From: Novosphingobium taihuense
GTDB taxonomy: Bacteria; Pseudomonadota; Alphaproteobacteria; Sphingomonadales; Sphingomonadaceae
DNA length: 64,000 nt
Assembly: GCF_007830315.1 (NCBI RefSeq)
Contig: NZ_VLKJ01000010.1
Coordinates: 62,001-126,000, forward strand
Direction of reading: 5' to 3'
Under the pieces are notes generated by a model that saw only the letters and a program-made list of their open reading frames with translations, was not told the DNA's origin and made no database searches. Each line of letters opens with the position of its first letter. Position 1 is the first letter of the stretch. The position numbers were made by a program, and so were the translations under genes. Below, one piece after another: positions 36,360 through 45,933 of this stretch.

Positions 36360-37283
36360 CTTGGTGCCGTTGTGGTCCGACCGCCCAAAGTCGGGCCGAG
36401 CATCGTCCTGGCCCATCTCGATGATGCCGCGGCGGATTGCGCGGGTGCGGGTGAAGTGGTCGAACAGGACCTCGCCATCGCCCTTGCGGATCGCCTTCTG
36501 CAACTCCGTCAGGTCCTCGGTGAAGCGCTGCAGCATCTCCAGCACCGCTTCCTTGTTCGAAAGGAACACGTCGCGCCACATCGTCGGATCGGAAGCGGCG
36601 ATGCGGGTGAAGTCGCGGAAGCCGCCCGCCGAATACTTGATCACCTCGCTCTGGGTCACCTGCTCGAGGTCCGATGCGGTGCCGACGATGGTATAGGCGA
36701 TCAGGTGGGGCAGGTGGCTGGTCACGGCCAGCACCTTGTCATGGTGGTCCGCGTCCATCGTCTCGACCCGCGCGCCCAGCGCTTCCCAGAACGCCAGAAG
36801 CCGCGCGGTCAGAGCCGGGTCGGCATCGACGGGCGGCGTGATGATGCACCAGCGGTTGCGGAACAGCGTCGCAAAGCCTGCATCCGGCCCGCTGCGCTCG
36901 GTACCCGCCACGGGGTGCGCGGGAATGATGTGATGGCCCGGCAGCGCCTCGGCCAGCGCAGCAGCCACGGTCTCCTTGGACGAACCAACGTCGCTGACCA
37001 ACGCACCCATCGAAAGCCCCGGCGCAATCGCCCGTGCCGCTGCGCCCATCGCCCCCACCGGCACGCAGAACACGACGAGATCCGAGCCCTCGGCTGCCTG
37101 CGCTGCCTCATCGGCAATCCGGTGCGCCAGCCCCAGCGCCCGCGCCTGCTCGCGCACAGCGGGATCGGCGTCGTAGCCAACCACAGTCACGCCCGGCAGG
37201 AACGCCTGCACCGCATGGCCGATCGACCCACCGAGCAGACCGAGGCCGACGATGGTAACTTGCGCGAACGGAGCCTCGCTCAC
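36342..37283 (-). CDS. tyrA: Prephenate/arogenate dehydrogenase
   Basis: Oxidative decarboxylation in tyrosine synthesis. 313 residues from the GTG at 37283, which overlaps the hisC TGA (GTGA); an ATG five codons earlier lacks a ribosome site. NAD(P)-binding motif [13 protein letters not shown] near the N-terminus, then [25 protein letters not shown] and the helical domain with [18 protein letters not shown]. Alphaproteobacterial relatives prefer arogenate or accept both. The gene is coupled to hisC, whose product can supply the amino transfer. Confidence 0.92.
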   Translation of the reverse strand: MSEAPFAQVTIVGLGLLGGSIGHAVQAFLPGVTVVGYDADPAVREQARALGLAHRIADEAAQAAEGSDLVVFCVPVGAMGAAARAIAPGLSMGALVSDVGSSKETVAAALAEALPGHHIIPAHPVAGTERSGPDAGFATLFRNRWCIITPPVDADPALTARLLAFWEALGARVETMDADHHDKVLAVTSHLPHLIAYTIVGTASDLEQVTQSEVIKYSAGGFRDFTRIAASDPTMWRDVFLSNKEAVLEMLQRFTEDLTELQKAIRKGDGEVLFDHFTRTRAIRRGIIEMGQDDARPDFGRSDHNGTKSAEEE

Positions 37284-38380
37284 TTCGTGCCCTCGCACAT
37301 CGCGCGGATGGCTTCGGCAATCTCGTCCATCTGCTGCGTCGTGCCGATAGTGATGCGCAGGCCCTGCGGCAGGCCCTGCCCCGGCAGCCAGCGCGTGATG
37401 TAACCGTGGTCCATCAGGCCAAGGTACACCTGCTCTGCCGTGACCTTGCCCTCGAACAGGATCAGCACGAAATTCGCCTTGCTCGGCAGCGGTCGCACGC
37501 CATGGTTGCCCAGTGCCTCCAGCTTCCCGACGAACCGCGCCCGCTCGGCCGCATTGTGGCGGCGCGAGGCTTCGACGAAGGCCCGGTCCTTCACCGCCGC
37601 CAGCCCCGTCGCCTGCCCGCTCAGCGAAACGTTGAACGGCCCGCGAATGCGGTTGAGCATGTCGACAATCGCAGGGTGCCCCGTCCCCCAGCCGATGCGT
37701 TCCCCGGCAAGCCCGTAAATCTTCGAAAAGGTCCGCGTGACCAGCACGTTCTGTGCGGTTGCGGCCAGTTCCAGCGCACCATCGTCGTCCGCCGGATCGA
37801 GATACTCCGCATAGGCGCCATCGAGTACCAGCAGCACGTCGGGCCGCAGCCCCGCATGCAGTCGCAACACTTCCTCGCGCGGCAGCCAGCTACCGGTCGG
37901 GTTGTTGGGATTGGCAAGGAACACCACCCGCGTCTTCTCGGTCACGCAGGCCAGCAGCGCATCGACATCGGTGCCGTAATCGGCATCGGGTGCCACCACC
38001 GGCACCGCGCCGCACCGCCGCGCCGCGATGTCATAGACCGAAAAGCCGTAGCGCACGTAGAGCACCTCGTCCCCCGGCCCGGCATAGGCCTGCGCCGCAA
38101 GGTTGAGCAGCTCGTCCGAGCCCGTCCCCATCACGATCCGCGCAGCGTCGATCCCGTGCACTTCGCCAATCGCGGCACGCAGCTCTTGGCTGTCAGGGTC
38201 CGGATAGACCGCCGGATGGCCCGCAACCCCACGTGCCTCGAGCGCCGCCACACTGCACCCCAGCGGGTTCTCGTTGGCGGAAAGCTTGGTCAGCTTCTGC
38301 CCGTCCTTGCCGGTCGACTTTCCGGGGACATAGGCGTGAATGCCGAGGATCCAGTCCTTGGGTGTGGGAGCGTTTGCCAT
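37280..38380 (-). CDS. hisC: Histidinol-phosphate/aromatic aminotransferase
   Basis: PLP-dependent aminotransferase of fold type I. 366 residues from the ATG at 38380. Visible blocks are [63 protein letters not shown] and the PLP lysine in [16 protein letters not shown]. The coupling to tyrA and the absence of other his genes here suggest it serves aromatic amino acid transamination as well as, or instead of, histidine synthesis. Confidence 0.9.
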   Translation of the reverse strand: MANAPTPKDWILGIHAYVPGKSTGKDGQKLTKLSANENPLGCSVAALEARGVAGHPAVYPDPDSQELRAAIGEVHGIDAARIVMGTGSDELLNLAAQAYAGPGDEVLYVRYGFSVYDIAARRCGAVPVVAPDADYGTDVDALLACVTEKTRVVFLANPNNPTGSWLPREEVLRLHAGLRPDVLLVLDGAYAEYLDPADDDGALELAATAQNVLVTRTFSKIYGLAGERIGWGTGHPAIVDMLNRIRGPFNVSLSGQATGLAAVKDRAFVEASRRHNAAERARFVGKLEALGNHGVRPLPSKANFVLILFEGKVTAEQVYLGLMDHGYITRWLPGQGLPQGLRITIGTTQQMDEIAEAIRAMCEGTK

Positions 38381-38436
38381 GCCCCGCGCCTTAGTGTTTG
38401 CGCGTCTTTCCGGCAAGCGAACCGCCGGATGCAAAC

Positions 38437-38472
38437 AAAAAAAGGGCCGGAAGCGGGCTAGCGCTTCCGGCC
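38437..38472 (-). terminator. Strong intrinsic terminator of the glnK-amtB operon
   Basis: On the minus strand an 11-bp perfect stem (GGCCGGAAGCG with CGCTTCCGGCC) and a 6-base loop are followed after one base by seven T residues. It lies about 90 bases after the amtB stop. Little T-rich sequence follows on the plus strand, so it mainly serves amtB. Confidence 0.9.
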
Positions 38473-38563
38473 TTAGTCTGTTCGCAGGAGGAACAAGGTT
38501 TGGCGGAGTGGGGGTTGAGAGGGAGAGTATCTGGAGCCCCCACCCCGCCAATTCGGTAAAAAC

Positions 38564-39982
38564 TCAGTAGTTGTAGGCCCGCTCGCCGTGTTCGGAGATG
38601 TCGAGGCCTTCGCGCTCGGCTTCTTCGGTCGGACGCAGACCGAGGGTCTTGTCGATGATGAAGAAGAGGATCGCGGAGCCAAGTCCCGAGAAGACGAGGG
38701 TGAACAGGACGGCCTTGATCTGGGTGAAGACCTGCTTGCCCATGTCGTAGCTGGCAGCATCGAAGCCGGCCGGGAACACGGTGTAGTCGAACACGCCCTG
38801 GCCGCCGAGCGAAGGAGCCGCGACGATACCGGTGGCGATGGCGCCGACGATGCCGCCCACGCCGTGCACGCCGAACACGTCAAGCGTATCGTCGTACTTC
38901 AGCTTGTTCTTGATGGTGCTGACGAAGAGGTAGCAGATCGGCGAGACGACGAGGCCGAGGACGATCGAGGTCATCGGAGCGCCAAGGCCCGAAGCCGGAG
39001 TGATCGCAACCAGACCAGCGACGGCACCCGTTGCGGCGCCCAGCATCGAGGGCTTGCCGTGGTGAAGCTGCTCGACGATCGCCCAGGAGACGGCGGCAGC
39101 AGCGGTGGCGACGAAGGTGTTGATGAAGGCAACTGCGGTCACGCCGTTGGCTTCGAGGTTGGAGCCTGCGTTGAAGCCGAACCAGCCCACCCACAGCAGC
39201 GAGGCGCCGATCATGGTCATGGTCAGCGAGTGCGGCGGGGTAGCTTCCTTGCCGAAGCCGACGCGCTTGCCGATCATGAGGCAGCCGACGAGGCCTGCGA
39301 TACCGGCGTTGATGTGCACGACGGTGCCGCCAGCGAAGTCGAGCGCGCCCCAGCCCCAGAGCAGACCGGCATCGGTCGGAGCATCGACCAGGAAGTCCGG
39401 GCCAGCCCAGTACCAGACCATGTGCGCCATCGGGAAGTAGATGCAGGTCAGCCACAGGACGGTGAACACCATCAGCGCGCTGAACTTCACGCGTTCCGCA
39501 AAGGCACCGACGATCAGGGCCGGCGTGATGCAGGCGAAGGTCATCTGGAAAATGACGAACGCGTATTCGGGAATGTAGACGTTGTTCGAGAACGTCGCCG
39601 CATAGGTCGTGGCATCCACGCCCATCAGGAAGATCTTCGAGAAGCCGCCAACGAAGGCGTTACCGCTGGTGAAGGCCATCGAATAGCCCCAGCTCACCCA
39701 GACCAGGGCAGCGACCGAAACGATCATGAAAACCTGCATCAGCACCGAGAGCATGTTCTTGGTGCGGACGAGGCCGCCATAGAAAAGGGCGAGAGCCGGA
39801 ACGCTCATCATCAGGACGAGTGCCGACGAAATCAGCATCCAGGTCGTGTCGCCCTTGTTGACCATACCGGCCATCTGTTCGACGGTTGGGGCCTTGATCG
39901 GCCCATCCTGTGCAAGAGCGGCAGTGGCAGCGAAGAGCGAAGCGCCCGTTCCCGCCAAGCCACAGATCATCTTACGGATCAT
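38564..39982 (-). CDS. amtB: Ammonium transporter AmtB
   Basis: 472 residues from the ATG at 39982. A cleavable-looking signal (CGLAGTGASLFAATAALAQ) precedes eleven membrane helices. Family landmarks: WMLISSALVLMMSVPALALFYGG, FAGGTVVHINAGIAGLVG (pore His of the twin-His pair), WVGWFGFNAGS and GVHGVGGIVGAIATG (second pore His). A cytoplasmic C-terminal tail (EEAEREGLDISEHGERAY) is the GlnK docking region. It lies 35 bases after glnK in one operon under a sigma-54-type promoter. Confidence 0.96.
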   Translation of the reverse strand: MIRKMICGLAGTGASLFAATAALAQDGPIKAPTVEQMAGMVNKGDTTWMLISSALVLMMSVPALALFYGGLVRTKNMLSVLMQVFMIVSVAALVWVSWGYSMAFTSGNAFVGGFSKIFLMGVDATTYAATFSNNVYIPEYAFVIFQMTFACITPALIVGAFAERVKFSALMVFTVLWLTCIYFPMAHMVWYWAGPDFLVDAPTDAGLLWGWGALDFAGGTVVHINAGIAGLVGCLMIGKRVGFGKEATPPHSLTMTMIGASLLWVGWFGFNAGSNLEANGVTAVAFINTFVATAAAAVSWAIVEQLHHGKPSMLGAATGAVAGLVAITPASGLGAPMTSIVLGLVVSPICYLFVSTIKNKLKYDDTLDVFGVHGVGGIVGAIATGIVAAPSLGGQGVFDYTVFPAGFDAASYDMGKQVFTQIKAVLFTLVFSGLGSAILFFIIDKTLGLRPTEEAEREGLDISEHGERAYNY

Positions 39983-40017
39983 GTTGGTTCCCCTAAGGTC
40001 GGAAATGGAAGGCCCGC

Positions 40018-40356
40018 TCAAAGCGCGGTATCCCCGGTTTCGCCGGTGCGAATGCGGGTTGCCGAAGCGAGGTCGAGGACGAAGACCTTCCCGTCGCCGA
40101 TGGCCTCGGTGCTGGCAGCCTGCTGGATCGTCTCGACGATCTGCGGCGCGAGATCGTCGCTCGCAGCGATTTCGATCTTCACCTTCGGCAGCATGTTGGT
40201 CGAATATTCGGCGCCACGGTAGATTTCGGTCTGGCCCTTTTGCCGACCAAAGCCCTTCACCTCCGACACCGTCATCCCAGCCACGCCCAGCCCCGAGAGC
40301 GCTTCACGCACTTCGTCGAGCTTGAACGGCTTGATGATGGCGATGATGAATTTCAT
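40018..40356 (-). CDS. glnK: Nitrogen regulatory PII protein
   Basis: 112-residue PII signal protein. The T-loop carries the uridylylation target Tyr51 in YRGAEYSTNM, with the ATP/2-oxoglutarate-contact regions KGFGRQKGQTE and GDGKVFVLDLASATRIRTGE. It senses 2-oxoglutarate and energy charge and blocks AmtB when nitrogen is plentiful. The linkage to amtB identifies it as GlnK rather than GlnB. GlnD, the enzyme that modifies it, is encoded at 54.7 kb. Confidence 0.95.
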   Translation of the reverse strand: MKFIIAIIKPFKLDEVREALSGLGVAGMTVSEVKGFGRQKGQTEIYRGAEYSTNMLPKVKIEIAASDDLAPQIVETIQQAASTEAIGDGKVFVLDLASATRIRTGETGDTAL

Positions 40357-40410
40357 TCATGCCCCCTTCTGTTGCCCACTCGCCGGGCGACCTGCCGGCA
40401 AAGGAGATTA

Positions 40411-40426
40411 AGCAAAGGGCGTGCCA
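40411..40426 (-). promoter_or_regulatory. Sigma-54 (RpoN) promoter of glnK-amtB
   Basis: On the minus strand TGGCAC-N5-TTGCT matches the -24/-12 consensus (TGGCAC-N5-TTGCA/T) at every conserved position. Transcription would start roughly at 40400, leaving a leader of about 45 bases before the glnK ATG at 40356. Confidence 0.8.
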
Positions 40427-40518
40427 AATCCGGAAATTTACGGATTCAGCGATTTACGGGAACGAAAATGGCCGCCTGACGGTTTAACGCGCTCGAATCT
40501 TGTGCAGCCATCAACCCT

Positions 40519-40560
40519 TGCCTATTTTTTAGGCAGGAATCCGTGCCTCGATTCAAGGCA
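40519..40560. promoter_or_regulatory. Two 17-bp inverted repeats, candidate NtrC enhancer sites for glnK
   Basis: TGCCTATTTTTTAGGCA (40519-40535) and TGCCTCGATTCAAGGCA (40544-40560) both read TGCCT-N7-AGGCA, with centres 25 bases apart. They lie about 95-150 bases upstream of the sigma-54 promoter. Length and symmetry match the 17-bp NtrC format (TGCACC-N5-GGTGCA), though the arms are not identical to it. Confidence 0.5.
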
Positions 40561-40582
40561 CACAGTGCCGTGCTGCAAGATC

Positions 40583-41296
40583 TCAGGGCAGGCGCAGGCT
40601 CGCCCAGACAGGCAGGTGGTCCGATCCCACAGCAGCCAGTGGACTGTGATGCACACCTGCTGCGTCAACCATCAGACCCTCGCTCACCACGATCCGGTCA
40701 AGCTGCGCCACCGGGCGCCGCGAGGGGAAACTGCGCCCCGGCGCCAACACGCGCAGCGGCGGCGCAAATGCCGAAAGCGCCCCGCCCGATGGCGACCATT
40801 CGTTGAGATCGCCCATGAACACGGCGTGGCCCGGATCGTCATGCCCGTCCACATGCCCGCAGACCGCTTCCACCTGCTGGCGACGGCGCAGGCCCGAAAG
40901 ATCGAGATGCATCCCCACGACGCGTACCAGCACACCATTAACACGCAACGTCGCGCAGACCGCGCCGCGCGGCTCGATCGTCGGCAGCGGCACTGCACAG
41001 GCCCCCAGCACCTCGATGTCGCGCCGGACCAGCAGCGCATTGCCGTGCCAGCCCATGCTGGCCCCGGTCCGCGCCCGGTCGTAGTGCCCCGGCTCCACCA
41101 CCCGCCACGGACTGTGATCGTCGAGCGTCGAACGCGGGATCACCGCCTCGCGCAGGCCGAAGCGGCGGTCGGCTTCCTGCAAGGCGATCACGTCCGCATC
41201 GATCTCGCGCAGGATCGTGAGGATGCGATCGGGATCGCGCCGCCGGTCAAGCCCGACGCCCTTGTGGATGTTGTAACTGGCGACCTTGAGTTTCAA
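40583..41296 (-). CDS. Endonuclease/exonuclease/phosphatase-family protein
   Basis: 237 residues if it starts at the TTG at 41296 (LKLKVASYNIHKGVG), seven bases after the preceding gene stop; no ATG is nearby. The DNase I-like fold is shown by SYNIHKGVGLDRRRDPDRI, ALQEAD (catalytic Glu), GMHLDLSGL, FMGDLNEWSP and SDHLPVWASL (catalytic Asp-His). All metal and catalytic residues are present. Relatives act on nucleic acids or phosphoesters; the substrate is unknown. It is the last gene of a three-gene run with the PPOX and hydrolase genes. Confidence 0.8.
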   Translation of the reverse strand: MKLKVASYNIHKGVGLDRRRDPDRILTILREIDADVIALQEADRRFGLREAVIPRSTLDDHSPWRVVEPGHYDRARTGASMGWHGNALLVRRDIEVLGACAVPLPTIEPRGAVCATLRVNGVLVRVVGMHLDLSGLRRRQQVEAVCGHVDGHDDPGHAVFMGDLNEWSPSGGALSAFAPPLRVLAPGRSFPSRRPVAQLDRIVVSEGLMVDAAGVHHSPLAAVGSDHLPVWASLRLP

Positions 41297-41303
41297 GTCA
41301 GGC

Positions 41304-41858
41304 TCAAGCCCCGATGTAGCGGTCGGTCGGGGTGACCGGCAGGCCGTCGATGCTCTGCGTCCGGCTAGCCATCTTGGCCTCCCATGCCGCTGGATCGGAC
41401 TGCGCATGATACTTGACCAGCGTCTGTCGCTCCTGCTCCACCGTCATGATCGGCACGCCCCAACCGCAGCTCGTCTGCACGCTGTCGACCGCGATGTCGA
41501 AGATCTGGCGGGTTCCGGGCAGCACGGTGAAATGCGCAGCCAGTTCCTCCCAAGCAGGATCGGCGGGCAGGACCGGCTTGCCATGGCCATAGAGCCGCAG
41601 GATCAGCGCGGGCTGCTGGAAGTTCGTCATCATGACCGTTATGCGCCCGTCGGCCACGAGGTGCGCGTGGGTCTCGTTCCCCGATCCGGCAAGGTCCAGA
41701 TAGGCCACCCGGTTGGGTCCGAGCACGCGAAAGCAGTCATAGCCCTTGGGCGAGAGGTTGATGCGCCCCTCAGCAGCCGCCGTCGCCACGAAGAACACCG
41801 ACTGCCGCCCGATCATGTCGATATGTTCGGGCAGGATGCAGTCGGTGAACTGTGCCAT
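41304..41858 (-). CDS. Pyridoxamine 5'-phosphate oxidase-fold flavoprotein
   Basis: 184 residues from the ATG at 41858, which shares a base with the stop of the hydrolase gene (TGATG). The split-barrel FMN fold is indicated by FVATAAAEGRINLSPKGYD, RVAYLDLAGSGNETHAHL and GRITVMMTNFQQPALILRLYG. Members reduce or bind flavin-linked substrates; pdxH itself is longer and differs at the substrate site. The function is unknown. Confidence 0.8.
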   Translation of the reverse strand: MAQFTDCILPEHIDMIGRQSVFFVATAAAEGRINLSPKGYDCFRVLGPNRVAYLDLAGSGNETHAHLVADGRITVMMTNFQQPALILRLYGHGKPVLPADPAWEELAAHFTVLPGTRQIFDIAVDSVQTSCGWGVPIMTVEQERQTLVKYHAQSDPAAWEAKMASRTQSIDGLPVTPTDRYIGA

Positions 41859-42730
41859 CAGAGGAAATCCTTGAGCGTCGCGATGAACTTGTCGAACTGG
41901 TCGTGATGCAGCCAGTGCCCGGCGTTCTCGAACTCGATCACTTCTGCATTGCGGAAGTGATCGGCCATACCGTTCCTGGTCGGATTGCCTGCCCACGAAT
42001 CCGCACCATTCAGCAGTAGCGTCGGACAGGTGATCGCTTTCCAAAGCTCGTTGCGCTGCTCGGTCGAGATGTCATAGGGCCAGCCGTCAACATTGAGGTG
42101 GGGATCGAACTTCCAGCTGAACGTCCCATCCTCGTTCCGATTGATGCCATGCAAGGTCAAGTGCCGCGCCTGCGCATCGGTCAGGTAGGGGTTCTCGCCC
42201 TTCATGCGCGCGTAGGCGTCTTCAAGCGAAGCGTAACGACGCGGCAGGCGACCGGCCGCCTTGCGCTTTTCGCCGATGAACTCGCGGACGCGACGGGCAA
42301 ACGGCACATCCTTGATCAGTGCCTCGTTCTCGGGCGTCGGGAACAGGCCTTCGATCGCCACGATCCGGCGCACGTTCTCTGGAAACAGACCGGCATAGCG
42401 CAGGCTGGTATTGGCACCCCACGAATGCGAGACGATCGTCACCGGCGCCAGGTCGAGCTGGTGGATCAGCTGAGCGACGTCATAGACGAGGTCCATCGTG
42501 CGGTAGTTGCCGTCCTGCGTCCACTGGCTATCGCCATGGCCGCGATGGTCCAGCGCGATGATGTGCCAGTCCTCGCGCAGCGCCTCGGCGGTCCAGTCCC
42601 ACGAACGGCAATGGTCGCGCCCGCCATGCACGAGCAGAAGCGGCGGCTTGTCCGCGTTACCCCAGTCCACATAGTGGAGGCGCAGGCGCTGCGAGATGAA
42701 GGTGTTCGATGTGGGGCCGAGTAGCTGCAT
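41858..42730 (-). CDS. Alpha/beta hydrolase
   Basis: 290 residues. Alpha/beta fold with oxyanion region LLLVHGGRDH (32-40), nucleophile Ser103 in SHSWGA, a cap domain around residues 130-220, acidic residue in NGADSWAG and catalytic His in AGHWLHHDQ. Similar to epoxide hydrolase or haloalkane-type family members of unknown substrate. The downstream PPOX-fold gene is translationally coupled. Confidence 0.85.
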   Translation of the reverse strand: MQLLGPTSNTFISQRLRLHYVDWGNADKPPLLLVHGGRDHCRSWDWTAEALREDWHIIALDHRGHGDSQWTQDGNYRTMDLVYDVAQLIHQLDLAPVTIVSHSWGANTSLRYAGLFPENVRRIVAIEGLFPTPENEALIKDVPFARRVREFIGEKRKAAGRLPRRYASLEDAYARMKGENPYLTDAQARHLTLHGINRNEDGTFSWKFDPHLNVDGWPYDISTEQRNELWKAITCPTLLLNGADSWAGNPTRNGMADHFRNAEVIEFENAGHWLHHDQFDKFIATLKDFL

Positions 42731-42789
42731 GGGCCGAGTAACTGCGCCGGATGGGCTGCGGTTTCAACCCCCGGCGAACCCTGCCGGTG

Positions 42790-44310
42790 CTACCTTTCCT
42801 TCGTTGCCGAGAAGGTCAGCTCCGGATTGCGCTCCTGCTGGTAGCCCACGTCCCACGAAGACCGCGCCATGAAAACCGGGTCGCCGTCGCGATCCTTGGC
42901 AAGATTCGAAACGTTGAAATCGGCAAAAGATTTCAGCGCCGCATCGCTCCCCTTGAGCCACCGCGCCGTATCGAACGGCGAAGGTTCGAGCACCGCCTCG
43001 ACCTTGTATTCTGCCTCAAGCCGCGAAACCAGCACGTCGAGCTGCAACTGGCCAACGACGCCGACGATCCACTGCGAACCGATCTCCGGATAGAACACCT
43101 GGATCACGCCTTCTTCCGAAAGGTCGTCCAGCGCCTTGCGCAGCTGCTTGGTCTTGGTCGGGTCCTTCAGCACCACGCGGCGCAGGATTTCGGGCGCGAA
43201 GTTGGGCAGGCCGGTAAAGCGCAGGTCGTTCTTTTCCGAAAGCGTATCGCCCACGCGCAGCGTCCCGTGGTTCGGGATGCCGATGATGTCGCCCGCCTCT
43301 GCGGTGTCGGCAATCTCGCGGTCCTGCGCGAAGAACAGGATTGGCGAATGCACTGCAATCGGCTTGCCAAGGCCCGATGGCGTCAGCTTCATGCCGCGCT
43401 TGAACGTGCCCGAGACCATGCGCATGAAAGCGATGCGGTCACGGTGCTGCGGATCCATGTTGGCCTGCACCTTGAAGATGAAGCCGGTCACGTCGGGCCG
43501 CTCCGGGTCCACCGTGCCTTCGCTCGACTTCTGCGGGCGCGGTGGCGGGGCATAGCGGGCAATCGCGTCGATCAGCTCGGCCACGCCGAAGTTCTTCAGC
43601 GCCGATCCGAAATAGACCGGCGTCAGGTCGCCATGGCGATATGCCTCGATGTCGAACTCGGGATAGCCCGCGCGGGCCAGTTCGATTTCCTCGGCGATGT
43701 CTTCGGGAATGTCCGTTGCCGGTTCGCGCTTGCCGAGGAACTCGCGGCTGTCGCCCTCGGGCCGCGCGATGGTCTCGTCGGCGAAGTTCATCACGCCCTG
43801 GAAGATGCCGCCCATGCCGATGGGCCAGGACATCGGCACCACATCGAGCGCCAAGGCATCGGCCACTTCATCGAGCGTCTCGAACACCGAACGCCCTTCG
43901 CGGTCCACCTTGTTCACGAAGGTGATGATCGGGACCGAGCGCATGCGGCAGACCTCGAACAGCTTGCGCGTCTGCGGCTCGATGCCCTTGGCCGCGTCGA
44001 TCACCATGATCGCCGAATCGACCGCGGTCAGCGTGCGGTAGGTGTCTTCGGAGAAGTCCTCGTGGCCCGGCGTGTCGAGCAGGTTGAAGACAACGCCGTC
44101 CTTCTGGAACGTCATCACCGACGACGTCACCGAAATCCCGCGCTGCTGCTCGATCTTCATCCAGTCCGACCGCGCGCGACGGGCAGCGCCGCGCGCCTTG
44201 ACCTCGCCCGCAAGATGGATCGCCCCGCCCTGTAGCAGCAGCTTCTCGGTCAGCGTGGTCTTGCCCGCGTCAGGGTGCGAAATGATGGCGAATGTACGGC
44301 GATTGGACAT
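42790..44310 (-). CDS. prfC: Peptide chain release factor 3
   Basis: GTPase that removes RF1/RF2 from the ribosome after termination. 506 residues from the ATG at 44310 (MSNRRTFAIISHPDAGKTT); the upstream open frame is unconvincing. G-domain motifs: SHPDAGKTT (G1), QRGISVTSS (G2), DTPGHEDFSEDTYR (G3), NKVDREGR (G4). RF3-specific body: GGIFQGVMNF, FAPEILRRVVLKDPTK and QLQLDVLVSRLEAEY. A 59-bp gap to the next gene contains no obvious terminator. Confidence 0.95.
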   Translation of the reverse strand: MSNRRTFAIISHPDAGKTTLTEKLLLQGGAIHLAGEVKARGAARRARSDWMKIEQQRGISVTSSVMTFQKDGVVFNLLDTPGHEDFSEDTYRTLTAVDSAIMVIDAAKGIEPQTRKLFEVCRMRSVPIITFVNKVDREGRSVFETLDEVADALALDVVPMSWPIGMGGIFQGVMNFADETIARPEGDSREFLGKREPATDIPEDIAEEIELARAGYPEFDIEAYRHGDLTPVYFGSALKNFGVAELIDAIARYAPPPRPQKSSEGTVDPERPDVTGFIFKVQANMDPQHRDRIAFMRMVSGTFKRGMKLTPSGLGKPIAVHSPILFFAQDREIADTAEAGDIIGIPNHGTLRVGDTLSEKNDLRFTGLPNFAPEILRRVVLKDPTKTKQLRKALDDLSEEGVIQVFYPEIGSQWIVGVVGQLQLDVLVSRLEAEYKVEAVLEPSPFDTARWLKGSDAALKSFADFNVSNLAKDRDGDPVFMARSSWDVGYQQERNPELTFSATKER

Positions 44311-44388
44311 GGGCTGCGCGGTTAGCGCCCACACGCACTTTCGTCCACCTGCTTGACACGATGGGGGCGGTTCCGCTTCGCTATCGCC

Positions 44389-45933
44389 ATGGGTCAACCA
44401 ATTCGCAACATCACTATCGTTGGCGGCGGCACTACCGGCTGGCTGGCGGCGCTTTTCCTGGTCACCCGGCTGCAGGGGGCTGTCCGGCGGGGTGAGCTCG
44501 ATATTCATCTGATTGAATCCGAACGCATCCCGATCATCGGCGTCGGCGAATCGCTTTCACCTTCGATGGCCACCACGCTCGAACAGCTCGGCATCCCCGA
44601 AGACGACTTCATCCGCGATACGGACGCCACCTTCAAGGTCGCGGGCTATTTCGTCGGCTGGGACGCGGCCGACGACGGTCGACCGCTCAGCTGGGTCAAT
44701 CCTTTCGTGGGTTTCATGACTGCAGGCTGGGAATTCGAGCGCTACGAGCTGACCGGGGGCGCATATGGCGATGGTCCGGACTACGCACGCGTCGTATCGC
44801 CCTGCCGCGAAGCTATCGAACTGCGCAAATCACCAAAGATGCGCGGTCAGAAGCCGTTCGAGCACGTCCTGCGCTATGCCTATCACACCAACGCCGCGGC
44901 CTTCGCACCCTTCCTGCGCAAACATGCTGAAGCGCGCGGAGTCCGACGTACTGGAGCCGACGTCATCGGCGCAACGCGCGACGAGCGGGGCCATATCAGC
45001 ACCATTACCCTTGAGGGTGCGCGCGAGGTTCCAGTCGAGCTTGTCATCGACGCCAGCGGTTTCAGCAGTGTCCTGCACCATAAGGTAATGGGCGTGCCAT
45101 TGGTGGACTACAGCCACATTCTGCTCAATGACCGAGCGGTCGTAACCCAGCTCGCCCACGCCAATCCCGATGAGCCGCTAGAGCCTGCCACCCGGGCCAC
45201 TGCGCTACCGCACGGCTGGGCCTTCCGCGTTCCGCTCTACCATCGCACCGGCAACGGCTTCATCTATTCCAGCAAGCACTGCTCCGACGAAGCGGCGGCA
45301 AACGAGTTTGCCGGCTACCTTGGAAGCGGGGCCAGGGTTGATGACATGAGGGTGATCCCCATGCGGGTCGGTCGCACCCAGCACAGCTGGGAAGGCAACT
45401 GCATCGCGCTCGGCCTTGCTGCAGGCTTCGTCGAACCGCTTGAAGCATCGGCAATTTTTACCGTCGAGACATCGGTGAAGTGGCTCCTCCACTATTTCCC
45501 CGACAGCGACTGGGAACCTGCCTTGCGAGACCGGTACAACAGCCGCGTCACCGACCTTTACGACGAGGTGGCAGACTATATCGCGCTGCACTACCGCCTA
45601 TCGCGCCGCGAAGACACGTCCTACTGGCGCGCGCAGCGGCACGAGATGAAGGTGTCTGACAGGCTTGAACAGAACCTGTCCATCTGGCGCCATACCCTGC
45701 CGGTGCGCGCGGATTTCGCCAGCACCAACTACTTCGACGAGAACACCTATATCGCCGCGCTGTTTGGCAAGGGCTTCTATCGCGGTCGTGAACTGCAACC
45801 GATGCGCGAAGTAGATGCCCGCAACTGGGCGGGGCTCAAGCAGAATATCACGTCTGCTCATGCCCGCGCGCTGGGCATGCTGCCGGATCACCGCGCCGTG
45901 CTGACGGAAATCCGCACTCGCGCCAGCGGCTAG
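44389..45933 (+). CDS. Flavin-dependent tryptophan halogenase-like protein
   Basis: 514 residues from the ATG at 44389. FAD motif VGGGTTGWLAA at the N-terminus, and the catalytic Lys equivalent to PrnA Lys79 is Lys83 (DATFKVAGYFVGW). The region FVEPLEASAIF matches the EPLE-S/T-x(G) loop bearing the second catalytic Glu. The diagnostic WxWxIP that blocks monooxygenation reads WAFRVP here, so it is a variant. It probably halogenates or oxidises an indole or other aromatic, but no partner flavin reductase or biosynthetic cluster is adjacent. Its stop overlaps the epimerase stop (CTAG). Confidence 0.82.
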   Translation: MGQPIRNITIVGGGTTGWLAALFLVTRLQGAVRRGELDIHLIESERIPIIGVGESLSPSMATTLEQLGIPEDDFIRDTDATFKVAGYFVGWDAADDGRPLSWVNPFVGFMTAGWEFERYELTGGAYGDGPDYARVVSPCREAIELRKSPKMRGQKPFEHVLRYAYHTNAAAFAPFLRKHAEARGVRRTGADVIGATRDERGHISTITLEGAREVPVELVIDASGFSSVLHHKVMGVPLVDYSHILLNDRAVVTQLAHANPDEPLEPATRATALPHGWAFRVPLYHRTGNGFIYSSKHCSDEAAANEFAGYLGSGARVDDMRVIPMRVGRTQHSWEGNCIALGLAAGFVEPLEASAIFTVETSVKWLLHYFPDSDWEPALRDRYNSRVTDLYDEVADYIALHYRLSRREDTSYWRAQRHEMKVSDRLEQNLSIWRHTLPVRADFASTNYFDENTYIAALFGKGFYRGRELQPMREVDARNWAGLKQNITSAHARALGMLPDHRAVLTEIRTRASG

